Of a stretch of 64,000 nt of DNA, positions 26,435 through 35,200 are shown in pieces. Each line of letters starts with the position of its first letter. Within the stretch, counting starts at the first letter, position 1. The notes beneath the pieces are model-generated. The model was given only the letters and a program-made list of their open reading frames with translations, had not been told where the DNA came from and did not search any database. Source of the stretch: Verrucomicrobiota bacterium (GTDB lineage Bacteria; Verrucomicrobiota; Verrucomicrobiia; Opitutales; Opitutaceae); contig JAEWQP010000017.1 of NCBI GenBank assembly GCA_023399155.1, positions 68,397 through 132,396 of the forward strand. The letters are read 5' to 3'. The translations under genes were made by a program, and so were the position numbers.

Positions 26435-28555
26435 TCAGCGGCCCGGCGACTGCGCGGGTAGCACATAGATGCTGACGCTCTGGGGCGGCAACTCGACCAC
26501 GTCCGGCACCGTGCCAAGGCGGTGCTCCTCGATCTCAACGCCGGGCTTCTCGCCGACGACGATGGTCGCGTTCGGATCGGAGGGCGCCATGCGCCAGAGC
26601 GTTCCGGTGCCGGCGAGCGTGGCATCGCGCACCGACCACGCGAGGCGATGCGCGATCTCGTTGGGATTGATCACCGCGACCGTGAGCGCGGACCGGTCGG
26701 CGGTCCAGGCGGCCGCGACCTCGAGCGGATGGGTCGGACTGCCCGCGTTGACCTTGGGATCCTGTCCACCTGGGGGATATTTCGGCGGCGGGGGCGGCGC
26801 GTCGCCCGTGACGGCGACGGGAATCGTCCCAAAGTGATCGCGATACATCTTGAACACCAGGCCGGTCGGGTTGAGCACGGCGTCGGTGCGGTTCACGCTC
26901 ACGAGCGACGTGGCGAACGTGTAGGCTGCCATCTGGTAGATCTCGGAGTGGCGGAACATCTCGTGGAACACCCAGGCGAGCGCGGGCACCGTCTTGAACC
27001 GCGTGGGCGAGTCGCCGGCGTAGGCCCATTCGTCGAGGTTGATCGGAACGGGCTTCGCCTTGAACGCCGGGATCCTGTCGAGATACTCCTGATACGCCTC
27101 GACCTTGACCCGCACGTGATTGGCGGGCCGCCGCATCCACTCGATCAGCGGCTCGTCGGCGTCGAGCGGCACGCTGTCCCCCTTCTCCACGTCGAAGCGC
27201 CGGTTCGTATAGGCGTAGAAATGCTCCGCGATCTGGTCGGTGTTTTCCAGGCAGTGCTGTAGAAAACCACCTGTCCAGTCGGCGGGTCCGAGCAGCTCCG
27301 TCTGGACCTTGCCCGTGATGCGCAGGGTCTGCTTCGAACAGGTCATCGTGTCGGGCATCGCGCCGCCGGCGATCAGCACGATACCCGGGTCGACGCGCCG
27401 CATCGCCTTGGCGAACATGTTGTGCTTCACTAGAAACTGCTCCATCGCCATGGCACCGAACTGCCAGTCGCCCCAGGGCTCGTTGCCGATGCCCCAGTAC
27501 TTCACCTTGTAAGGTGCGGGATGGCCGTTCTCCGCGCGCCAGCGGCCCATGGGTGTCGTGGCGGACCCATTACAGTACTCCACGAGCTGCGCGGCGGACC
27601 AGGCGTCGCCGGACCCGGCGTTGACCGTGATGTAGGGTTCGACCTCAAGCAGCCGGCACAGGGTCAGAAACTCGTCGGTGCCGACGTCGTTCGGCTGGGC
27701 AAACGGCCGAACCGGGTCCCAGGTCGGCGCGCGGCGGTTCCGCGGACCCACGGCTTCGCGCCACTCGTGGGCGGAAATGTAGTTGCCGCCGATGCGATAC
27801 ACGCCGGAGCGAAGTGACTTCAGCGCCGCGATCGCCTCGCGGCGGAACCCCTCGACGTTGTCCGCCGGCATCAGCGAAACGGCGCCGATGCGGAACGAGC
27901 CGCGACCCGTGCCGGTGATCTCGAGCCGCACATCCGTGCTGTCGGCCGCGGCGGTGAAGGCGAACTCCTGCGAGGCGAACGCCGGCTTCAGGCGCCCGAG
28001 CTTCTGCGTCTGGCGGTCGGAGGCTCCCGCACCCCAGACGAGCGTCACCTGCACCGCTGCACCGGAATCGCCCGCGATGACGACGCGTCCCGTGTAGCGT
28101 TTGCCGGCCTTCACGGCCATGCCGGCCTGGCTGATGCCCCGCGGCTCGGCGCCGGCAAGCGTCACGCGCGGCGAGTGCTCGCCGACCCACGGCCCCACGG
28201 CGTCCATCGCCACATCCGCGATCGGCCCGACCGCGAGCCAACGCCGCTGCGGCGTGCGCCCGAAGCGCGGGGGCGTATCCGGCGGGGGCGGCTCCACCGC
28301 CACGACCGGGTGGTAGAACTTCCGGTCATCGAGCATCTCCGCCCAGAGCGTGTCGTTCATGAGATCGTGGATGTGCTCCACGAACTGACCATAGACGTAG
28401 GGTGAGATCGGGGCGCCGGTCTGGCCCGCCTCGATCGCCGCGCGCACCGGAGCAGGCTCGGCAGCGAACGCGCCGGGTGCCGCGCACACGAGAGCCGAAA
28501 CGGCAAGCAGCGATGCGTTCAGGAGGATGCTTTTCAGGTCGGATCGAATGGACAT
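26435..28555 (-). CDS. Alpha-L-arabinofuranosidase, GH51
   Basis: Exported retaining enzyme of 706 residues that removes arabinofuranosyl units from arabinan or arabinoxylan. Signal peptide at 1-32 (SLLAVSALVCAAPGAFAAEP). SPYVYGQFVEHIHDLMNDTLWAEMLDDRKFY is the family N-terminus, a carbohydrate-binding-like beta domain is inserted at about 105-230, and the TIM barrel carries the acid/base Glu359 in YWGIGNEPWG and nucleophile Glu509 in INLDEWAYAG. The C-terminal beta-sandwich ends PPQSVSIYVLP. Length fits the longer GH51 form with the inserted domain. It lies 88 bases after the first esterase of the operon and 16 bases before the second, as one would expect for enzymes that jointly strip esterified arabinose. 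Confidence 0.94.
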   Translation of the reverse strand: MSIRSDLKSILLNASLLAVSALVCAAPGAFAAEPAPVRAAIEAGQTGAPISPYVYGQFVEHIHDLMNDTLWAEMLDDRKFYHPVVAVEPPPPDTPPRFGRTPQRRWLAVGPIADVAMDAVGPWVGEHSPRVTLAGAEPRGISQAGMAVKAGKRYTGRVVIAGDSGAAVQVTLVWGAGASDRQTQKLGRLKPAFASQEFAFTAAADSTDVRLEITGTGRGSFRIGAVSLMPADNVEGFRREAIAALKSLRSGVYRIGGNYISAHEWREAVGPRNRRAPTWDPVRPFAQPNDVGTDEFLTLCRLLEVEPYITVNAGSGDAWSAAQLVEYCNGSATTPMGRWRAENGHPAPYKVKYWGIGNEPWGDWQFGAMAMEQFLVKHNMFAKAMRRVDPGIVLIAGGAMPDTMTCSKQTLRITGKVQTELLGPADWTGGFLQHCLENTDQIAEHFYAYTNRRFDVEKGDSVPLDADEPLIEWMRRPANHVRVKVEAYQEYLDRIPAFKAKPVPINLDEWAYAGDSPTRFKTVPALAWVFHEMFRHSEIYQMAAYTFATSLVSVNRTDAVLNPTGLVFKMYRDHFGTIPVAVTGDAPPPPPKYPPGGQDPKVNAGSPTHPLEVAAAWTADRSALTVAVINPNEIAHRLAWSVRDATLAGTGTLWRMAPSDPNATIVVGEKPGVEIEEHRLGTVPDVVELPPQSVSIYVLPAQSPGR

Positions 28556-28643
28556 GGGGTAAAGGCAACTTTAGTCTGAGAAATCAACGTGATCAAACGG
28601 CAGGCGGAGGCGGCGCCGGAGGCTCCGCGTGGATCGGTGCCGA

Positions 28644-29774
28644 CTACTTGAAGAAGCGCTGCAGGGTTTCGGCGAGGTAGTGCCGCGCGTTCATCCAGGT
28701 GTGTCCGCCCTCGGTGATGAGCGTCTCATGCCGGATGCCTTTCTCCTTCAGGAACGCGTTGAACGTCGTCGCCTGCGGGTAGAGGAAATCATCCCGGCCC
28801 ACGCCGAGCCAGAAGAGCTTCAAGCGCGCATTGGTCTGCGCGGGCTGCGAGATCATTTCCGGGAAGTGCTTCCCGCACAATTCGGGCGTCAGAAATGCGG
28901 AGTACGAGGCGAGCCAGCCGAACTTGTCCGGATGGCTGAGGGCGGTGAAGAGCGACTGCCCGCCGCCGCGTGAGAATCCGGCGATCGCACGGTGCTCCGG
29001 TCCCGTCAGGACCCGGTAGGTCGACTCGATGCGCGGCATGATCTCGGCCAGCAGTTCGTCGCAGAATGCCTGATACGCCGGCGCCACCTCCGGCGTGGCC
29101 GGATTCGGCATGCCCATCATCATGTTGCCGTAGGGCATCACGACGATCATCGGCACGGCCTTCCCCTCGGCGATGAGGTTGTCGAGGATGACGTTGACCC
29201 GCCCGGCGCGGAACCACGTCTCCTCCGTGTCGGTCGTGCCGCTCACGAGGTAGAATACCGGGTACTTCGCCGTGCCCGCGTGGTAGCCGGGCGGTGTGTA
29301 GACGACGTAGGGCCGGGTGCTCTTGAGTTTTTTCGATCCGTAGAACGAATACGTCAGGTCGCCGTGGGGCACGTCGCGCACCGCGTGGAGCGCCGGCGTG
29401 TCGCCGGGGATGTCCACGAGGCTCGCCTTGAACCGCTCGTTCGGAAACAGATCCAGGTTGGCCGGGTCGGCGACCGCGACCCCGTCCACGACGAAGCTGT
29501 AGGGATAGAGGTTGGGCTCGACCGGGCCGAGGGTGACGCTCCACAGCCCCGTCTCATCGCGTTGCATCGGCGCGTTGGCCTTGAGGAACTGTCCACTCAG
29601 CTCCACCTTCTGCGCCTCGCGTGCGCGAATCTGGAAGGTGATGGTGCGATCCGGATGAATGATCGGCGACTCGAGCGGCGGGGCGCGGTGACCCTGGGCG
29701 GCGGCGCCGAGGCTCAGCGCGAGGGCCGCGAGGAGACCGGTGACCAGGCGAAGCGGTTTCTGCAGCGATTTCAT
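28644..29774 (-). CDS. CE1-like esterase with N-terminal E-set domain (second copy)
   Basis: Exported esterase of 376 residues. Signal peptide LVTGLLAALALSLGAAAQG, an E-set/CBM48-like domain at about 35-125 (TITFQIRAREAQKVELSGQFL), then the esterase domain with YTPPGYH, nucleophile Ser268 in GFSRGG (Arg in place of the more common Met), and His in TEGGHTWMNARHY. Two methionine-rich turns (GNMMMGMP) follow the central strand. This is the typical form of polysaccharide-cluster feruloyl or acetyl esterases. It follows the alpha/beta hydrolase by 18 bases. It shares its layout with the esterase at 25183-26418 but differs in the nucleophile elbow, suggesting old duplication or separate gain. Confidence 0.87.
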   Translation of the reverse strand: MKSLQKPLRLVTGLLAALALSLGAAAQGHRAPPLESPIIHPDRTITFQIRAREAQKVELSGQFLKANAPMQRDETGLWSVTLGPVEPNLYPYSFVVDGVAVADPANLDLFPNERFKASLVDIPGDTPALHAVRDVPHGDLTYSFYGSKKLKSTRPYVVYTPPGYHAGTAKYPVFYLVSGTTDTEETWFRAGRVNVILDNLIAEGKAVPMIVVMPYGNMMMGMPNPATPEVAPAYQAFCDELLAEIMPRIESTYRVLTGPEHRAIAGFSRGGGQSLFTALSHPDKFGWLASYSAFLTPELCGKHFPEMISQPAQTNARLKLFWLGVGRDDFLYPQATTFNAFLKEKGIRHETLITEGGHTWMNARHYLAETLQRFFK

Positions 29775-29792
29775 GCGTCGACTGGCTCCGTC

Positions 29793-30590
29793 CTACTTCG
29801 ATGGGGCGCGGTTCTTGTCGTGGGTCGACTCCTCGATCAATGTCGCGACGCCACGGGGATCCTCCATCTGCGCCACATGGCCGCCGGGGAATGTGCGGAT
29901 CGTCCAGCCGCGCGCCTCCGCGCGCTGCCAGCTCTTGTCGGTCTTCGCGCGCTCCTCGACGGACTTGTCCTTGGGCACGAAGGCGACGTAGGTGACGGGC
30001 AGCGCGAGTGCGGCCGGGTTTTTGTAGGTGACCGGCTGGTTGAAGCACTTGATCGAGTGCTTCACATTGTGCGGCGGTTTCGTGTCCGGCTTGACCCAGG
30101 GCACCTGCATGAATCCGTCCGCAAACCGCGAGGTATCGCGCGGACCGTCCCCGCCGAAGAGGTCCCAGATCGATTCGCCATCGTTCGGCACGGCCGCATC
30201 CAGGAACACCACGTGGCGAATGCGCTCCGGCACGCGATCCATCACCCCCGTGATGACCATGCCGCCGTAACTGTGGCCGGTGAGCACGATGTCATTCAGG
30301 TCCTCGAACAGGATCGTGTTGACCACATCGTTTATGTGGGTCTGGAGGTCGATTTCCGGACTGTTGAGGTGCATGCGCTCGCCCAGACCAGTGAGCGTGA
30401 CGCGGTGCACGGTATGACCGTCCGAAGTAAGAAAATCACCCGTCTGCTTCCACTCCCACCCTCCGGCGGTGGCGCCGTGAACAACGACGAAGGTGAGCTT
30501 CTCCGCAGCGTCGGCGGCGCGGGCCGCGACAGCCGCGAGGAGCATCGAGATGAACAGCAGGGCGGTGGATCGAATGGTTGCTCTCGTCAT
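29793..30590 (-). CDS. Small alpha/beta hydrolase (hydroxynitrile-lyase/salicylate-esterase type)
   Basis: A 265-residue hydrolase with an N-terminal signal peptide (ALLFISMLLAAVAARAADA), so probably periplasmic. FVVVHGATAGGWEWKQTGDFL is the oxyanion strand, GHSYGG (105-110) gives nucleophile Ser107, and FPGGHVAQMEDP supplies the catalytic His. The layout matches the plant MES/HNL-like branch of single-domain hydrolases, here exported. As first gene of the long esterase-CAZyme run it may remove a methyl or aryl ester, but this is only context. No Shine-Dalgarno is visible before the ATG; the codon at 30590 is chosen because it begins the signal peptide. Confidence 0.82.
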   Translation of the reverse strand: MTRATIRSTALLFISMLLAAVAARAADAAEKLTFVVVHGATAGGWEWKQTGDFLTSDGHTVHRVTLTGLGERMHLNSPEIDLQTHINDVVNTILFEDLNDIVLTGHSYGGMVITGVMDRVPERIRHVVFLDAAVPNDGESIWDLFGGDGPRDTSRFADGFMQVPWVKPDTKPPHNVKHSIKCFNQPVTYKNPAALALPVTYVAFVPKDKSVEERAKTDKSWQRAEARGWTIRTFPGGHVAQMEDPRGVATLIEESTHDKNRAPSK

Positions 30591-31182
30591 GGGAAAAAGC
30601 GGGGCACTGGTGGACGGCGGTCAGCGACGTGCGGGAAGCCTGCCTTGCGCGGTCTGCCGCGGGCACGAGCCGGAATCCCCTGCGGGACCCGATGCGACTC
30701 GCCGCACAAACATGATCTCCCTTGAGAACGCGCACGTCATGGCAACTCCGAACGAACCCCCGAGTGAAACGCGCATTTTGGAAATCGAAACCCCGAGGTC
30801 ACTTGACCGTATCATCGGAACCCGGAGCTGCCGCATCCCCAGGCCTCGTGCCGCGCGATCTTCGCCAAGGGAACGGCTCTGGATCACGGGGCCCACCGGA
30901 AGCTGCGGGCCCATGCGGGCCTGGCCCGGTTCAGTGTCGTTGTCGGGGGAGATCGAGTCACGGGTCGCGTCGATGAACCCCCGGGCCCGCGTAACCGGTC
31001 AACCTATCATTCGGCATACCGGCGGGTATGCCCGGAGACATAGGCACGGGAACCGGAGGGATAGGCCGAGCTGCGGTACCGCAGGTCTCCCGCCCGACGG
31101 TGCGACGCTGCCGTGCACGCGCCTGCCGCCGCCGGAGACCCGCGCCTTGGCCCACCGATCCGGCGCGGGAGGCGGGACGGTG
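30591..31182. promoter_or_regulatory. 592-base control region of the esterase/CAZyme operon with a 20-bp inverted repeat
   Basis: No gene is recognised. The region must contain the promoter for the minus-strand operon that begins at 30590 and the end of the response-regulator transcript. GGCATACC (31013-31020) and GGTATGCC (31025-31032) form an exact inverted repeat with a 4-base GGCG centre, about 420 bases upstream of the first operon gene and 150 bases after the response regulator stop. It could be the binding site of that regulator, or a weak terminator without a T-run. Confidence 0.45.
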
Positions 31183-31824
31183 TCATTCGAGGTGGATAAT
31201 CCCGCGCTTGACCGCCACGACAAGCGCCTGCGTCCGGTCGGAGACACCGAGCTTGCTGAATATGTTGGCCACGTGAATCTTGACCGTCCCCTCCACCACG
31301 CCGAGTCGTGCGGCGATCTCCTTGTTGCTCTGCCCCTTGGCGACGTGCTGCAACACCTCGAGTTCGCGCGCTGAGAGCTGCGCGAGGAGGCGCTCCCCGA
31401 TGCGTGCCGCGACCTCCGGAGGGATGTATTGTTCGCCCTGGTACACCAGGCGGATCGCCTCCAGCAGCCGGCCGAGGGGCATGTCCTTGACGACGAACCC
31501 CGATGCGCCCGACTTGATCGCCTGGTAGACCTCCTCGCCTTTGGCGTAGTTGCTGAAAACGAGGATGCGTGGATTGCCAAACTCCTCCCGCATCGCACGA
31601 ATCGTCTCGAGGCCGCTCATGCCGTGCATGCGCAGGTCCAGTACGACCACGTCCGGTCGCAGCTTCCGGTATGCCTCGATCGCCTCCTGCCCGCTTTCCA
31701 CGTCGGCGACGACCTCCATGTCAGGCGTATCGCTGGCCGCTGTCATCAAACCCATGCGGATGACCATGTGGTCATCGACGAGCAGGATGCGGATCCGTCG
31801 GTACTCGGAGGGAAGATCGATCAC
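31183..31824 (-). CDS. NarL/FixJ-type response regulator
   Basis: Cytoplasmic transcription factor of 213 residues. Receiver domain at 10-125 with the acidic pair Asp17-Asp18, phospho-acceptor Asp63 in VVVLDLRMHG and Lys113. The LuxR-type helix-turn-helix spans about 149-205 (LSARELEVLQHVAKGQSNKEIAARLG ... TVKIHVANIFSKLGV). Its start overlaps the stop of the sensor kinase gene as ATGA, so it is the kinase's partner. The gene lies directly upstream of the esterase/GH51 operon on the same strand, making that operon its most likely target. All phosphotransfer residues are present. Confidence 0.95.
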   Translation of the reverse strand: MIDLPSEYRRIRILLVDDHMVIRMGLMTAASDTPDMEVVADVESGQEAIEAYRKLRPDVVVLDLRMHGMSGLETIRAMREEFGNPRILVFSNYAKGEEVYQAIKSGASGFVVKDMPLGRLLEAIRLVYQGEQYIPPEVAARIGERLLAQLSARELEVLQHVAKGQSNKEIAARLGVVEGTVKIHVANIFSKLGVSDRTQALVVAVKRGIIHLE

Positions 31825-34800
31825 GGCGACAAGTCTCCGTCCGCGGTGCGGGGGACCGTGATGCGGATGGTGGCTCCCCCCCCGGGCGTGGTCTCGATCG
31901 AGAGCACGCCATTGAGCTTCCGTGCGCGGCTCCGAATCCCGCGCAGTCCGAAATGTCCGATGTTGGCCTTCATCGCATCCTGCGGATCAAAACCGACGCC
32001 GTCGTCGCTGACCGACACTGTCACGACGTCCCTCTCATACAACAAGCAAATGCGTATCCGGGTGGCGGATGCGTGCCGCGCGGCGTTGGTCGCCGCCTCC
32101 TGCGCCACGCGCAGGAGATGGTGCTTGGTGGATCGGTGCACCGGGAAGGGTTCCCCTTCGACGACCATATCGAGGGTCGCTGAGCCCGGGTTGATGTAGC
32201 CCGCCAGCCGGCGAAGCGCCTCGCCCAGCTCCACGCCCTCGGCAAGGGGCGATTCCATGTCCCAGACGGCATGCTGCACCTCCTGCCGCGCGTACGACAC
32301 CATGTTGCGGATGACATTGAGCCGGCTCCGGATGTCTCCGGGAACCGAGGAAAGCGTGAGCGTTGTATCCAGCTGGAGGATCGCGCCGCTCAACCCCTGC
32401 TGCAGGCTGTCGTGGATCTCGCCCGCCAGCCGGTTTCGTTCGGCGAGCGTGGCGGCGTTTCGCGTCTCCTCGTTCAGCTTTTCCATCGCCTCCTCAAGCT
32501 GCTTTGTCCGATCGTGGACGACCGCCTCCAGAAGGCGGTTGCGCTTCCTCGTGACGTGACCCGACCAGCGCAGCGTGCCCGTCACCACCGCGAGAATTCC
32601 GAGGGAAAAGCCCGCATAGGCGACCCCCGTGCGATGCCACGGCGGTCGGATCTCGAAGGGTACCGAAGTCACGGCGGCGACGCCCGACTGGTGGTCGGCG
32701 AACCGCGCCTGGAGCAGGTAGTTGCCCTCCCGGAGACCGTTGAAGCCCAGAAGCGACCCGGAACCGACCCTGGTCCAGGCGTCGCGCTCATCCAGCCGGT
32801 ATTCGTAGACGGGCACGCGGCGCCAGCCGTACCCGCCTGCGAAGAACCTGAACAGCAGACCCTCGTGCGCAAAGGGGACACTGAGCTTCTTGCGAGGCGC
32901 CGCGAGCCCCGGCAGGAGTTCCTCGTTCGTGTGCGCATCGAATATGGACACAACGATCGGGTTTGCGGGGCTCCACCGCGATATGCCCGCACGCGGCTCG
33001 ACGCGATGGAGCGACCGGGCGGCCGAGATCCAGATGTCGTCATCCCCCAGGATGTGGATCATCGGGTAACGATCGTTGATCTGGTCGAAACTCACTGCAT
33101 CCATGTCGTAGCCGCCGTCGGTCGGCGTGAACGCCACGACACCTTCGTTGTGGCTGGCCCAGATCACGCCGTGTCCGTCCTTCTTCGACCGGACAATCCA
33201 CTGGCGCGGCCGGTCGAGGAGTTGGCGAATCGCCGGCGCGTCGCACCACTCGCCCGTCGATTCCGAGAAAAAACGCCGGCTCCCGCGCGAGGCACTCAGG
33301 ACGACCAGGTCGTCGATCACGCCGACGTTCACCCAGTTGGTTGCCGTCCATGATTCGTTTTCCACGGTCATTGTGTGCACCGCCCCTTCCGATAGCCACA
33401 CTCGGGCGACGCCGCCCCCGCCCATCTCGACCCAGGCCGAATGCGCGGTGCCGTGAACCACAGGTGTGTATGAGAGGCCTGGCCGGCGCGACGCCACCTC
33501 CGTCCACCGGCCGTCCTGCCAGCGCATGGCGGAGATCTGGGACGCGCCGATTGCGAAACAGGTGTCCTCCCCGACCAGCGCGAGCGTGGGCAGGCTATCC
33601 ATGTGCATCACCGGATCGAAGCTCCGGTCGGACCGCATCGCAAAGACTCCCATGCCGCTGGACACGAGCAACCGGTCTCCGCGTGCGACCATGGACCACG
33701 CGCCGCCCGGAGGTTGCACGGCCGCCGGCTCGAAACGACTCGTCAGCCCGTCGTCGTCCGCCACCACCTCGTAGAGCTTTCCCTCGGATATCGCAAAGAC
33801 GCGATCCTGCCAGCGCGCGACGACGGGCCAGCTGGCCGTAAGGCCGAGCCTCTGCCCGAAGGTCCGCAACGGACTGCCGTAGAGGATCCGCTCGACCGTC
33901 TCCTCGGTCGCCACCCAGAGGACACCCGGCTCGCGGTTCGCGATGTCGTTGATTCTATGATACGCAGGAAGGTCCAGCCCGAGTCGAAGGCGCCCGTCGG
34001 CATCATAGATGAACAAACCCCGGCCGAGGACGCCGACCGCCACCCCTCCATCGACCAGGCCCTTAAGCACGCTGATCGGGCCCAGACTTTCCGCGCCCTG
34101 CGCCATCCATGGTGAGAGCGTGCGGCCATCAAACAGCCACGTGCGGCCATCGGCCTCGGCGAGCATCGTCCGATCGGCGCCCATCGGCGCCGCGTACTCG
34201 ATCACGACCCCGTCGTCACCGGAGGTATCCACGGGTCGGAGCGTCCCTCCAGCGACGTCGATGTGGGAGATCGGATGCTCGAGCGATCCCAGGAAGGCGC
34301 GGTCTCCAACACTGAAGATGCAGGAAACGCCCCGATGCGGGAAATATCGGCTCCGGCGTTCCTTGAAATCCCAGTAGACCACGCCGTTCCAGCTCGCGAA
34401 GAAGACGCCCTCGCTCGTCGCGAGGATGTCCTCGAAGATCGCCACCCGGGTCCATTCCGGAGCGTCATCCGGCGCGAGCGAGACCGTGCGCCATCGACCC
34501 TCCCGGCTGGCCTCGATGTAACCCCATGTCTCGCGCGCCCCGAAATACATCCGCCCGTCGGCTGCCTGGGTCAGGTTCGTCATGACGTGACTGCGGACGT
34601 CCTCGTCGTCGGCGAGATTGATCCAGGATGTGTCGTTAAGAACAACGTAGACGCCTTCGTGGATGACCGCCAGTCGCCCGAACGGATCGAAGTCCAGCCT
34701 GGCGCCCTTGGCCACGTAGCCGATGTCCTCGAGCGAATAAGCCCGGATCGGGGGCAGTCCGTGAATCGGCCCGGCCGGCGCACCACCAAGCGGCGACAAC

Positions 34801-34904
34801 AGCGTCCATGCCGCCATGGCCAGGGCCGCGCGGGCCGGCCATGCGAGTCGTGTGCGTTCGCTTTTCACTCGTGGGGGAACAGAGCTGGCGGCGAAGGCGG
34901 ACAT
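31821..34904 (-). CDS. Sensor histidine kinase with periplasmic beta-propeller and Y_Y_Y domain
   Basis: Inner-membrane sensor of 1027 residues. A signal/anchor segment (ARAALAMAAWTLLSPLGG) is followed by about 620 residues of propeller-like repeats, a Y_Y_Y domain at about 690-760 (YGWRRVPVYEYRLDE ... LREGNYLLQARFAD), a membrane helix near 770-790 and a cytoplasmic HisKA_3 domain with His831 in ERNRLAGEIHDSLQQGLSG. The HATPase shows QEAATNAARHASA (N box) and DDGVGFDP. This is the architecture of Bacteroidetes-type glycan sensors but with the DNA-binding part on a separate protein. The ATG at 34904 is preferred over a GTG 17 codons upstream because a GGAA site precedes it. It is divergent from the XylR-type gene and overlaps its response regulator. 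The ligand is probably a cluster oligosaccharide. Confidence 0.92.
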   Translation of the reverse strand: MSAFAASSVPPRVKSERTRLAWPARAALAMAAWTLLSPLGGAPAGPIHGLPPIRAYSLEDIGYVAKGARLDFDPFGRLAVIHEGVYVVLNDTSWINLADDEDVRSHVMTNLTQAADGRMYFGARETWGYIEASREGRWRTVSLAPDDAPEWTRVAIFEDILATSEGVFFASWNGVVYWDFKERRSRYFPHRGVSCIFSVGDRAFLGSLEHPISHIDVAGGTLRPVDTSGDDGVVIEYAAPMGADRTMLAEADGRTWLFDGRTLSPWMAQGAESLGPISVLKGLVDGGVAVGVLGRGLFIYDADGRLRLGLDLPAYHRINDIANREPGVLWVATEETVERILYGSPLRTFGQRLGLTASWPVVARWQDRVFAISEGKLYEVVADDDGLTSRFEPAAVQPPGGAWSMVARGDRLLVSSGMGVFAMRSDRSFDPVMHMDSLPTLALVGEDTCFAIGASQISAMRWQDGRWTEVASRRPGLSYTPVVHGTAHSAWVEMGGGGVARVWLSEGAVHTMTVENESWTATNWVNVGVIDDLVVLSASRGSRRFFSESTGEWCDAPAIRQLLDRPRQWIVRSKKDGHGVIWASHNEGVVAFTPTDGGYDMDAVSFDQINDRYPMIHILGDDDIWISAARSLHRVEPRAGISRWSPANPIVVSIFDAHTNEELLPGLAAPRKKLSVPFAHEGLLFRFFAGGYGWRRVPVYEYRLDERDAWTRVGSGSLLGFNGLREGNYLLQARFADHQSGVAAVTSVPFEIRPPWHRTGVAYAGFSLGILAVVTGTLRWSGHVTRKRNRLLEAVVHDRTKQLEEAMEKLNEETRNAATLAERNRLAGEIHDSLQQGLSGAILQLDTTLTLSSVPGDIRSRLNVIRNMVSYARQEVQHAVWDMESPLAEGVELGEALRRLAGYINPGSATLDMVVEGEPFPVHRSTKHHLLRVAQEAATNAARHASATRIRICLLYERDVVTVSVSDDGVGFDPQDAMKANIGHFGLRGIRSRARKLNGVLSIETTPGGGATIRITVPRTADGDLSP

Positions 34905-35033
34905 CGGTTTCCGGAGCCCGCGCCGCCCGCCTGCGTCCGCAAACCTTGGTCGCACCCGTGGAGGGGTAAAGAGGTTTCACATCGCTCGAGCAACTCACCG
35001 GCCAATCCGTTTGCGAACCTTCAGCGTCTCACC

Positions 35034-35051
35034 CTATGCCGTACGACATAG
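35034..35051. promoter_or_regulatory. Near-perfect 18-bp palindrome between the sensor kinase and XylR-type genes
   Basis: CTATGCCGT (35034-35042) pairs with ACGACATAG (35043-35051) except at one position pair. It lies in the 296-base divergent gap, about 130 bases from the kinase start and 150 from the regulator start. Candidate operator for the XylR-type protein acting on itself and on the kinase gene. Confidence 0.45.
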
Positions 35052-35200
35052 CTGGTGCTCTTACGATCGCCGCATTGACCGGCCGGCGCTGAAGTCACCT
35101 CTTCCGCAGGCAAGCAGCGTCTCCGGTTGTCCGGGCGCTCGCAGCCGGTTCATCAAACTCGATCCGCCCACCCCCGACCAGACGGGCTTCTCTTCGCCTC

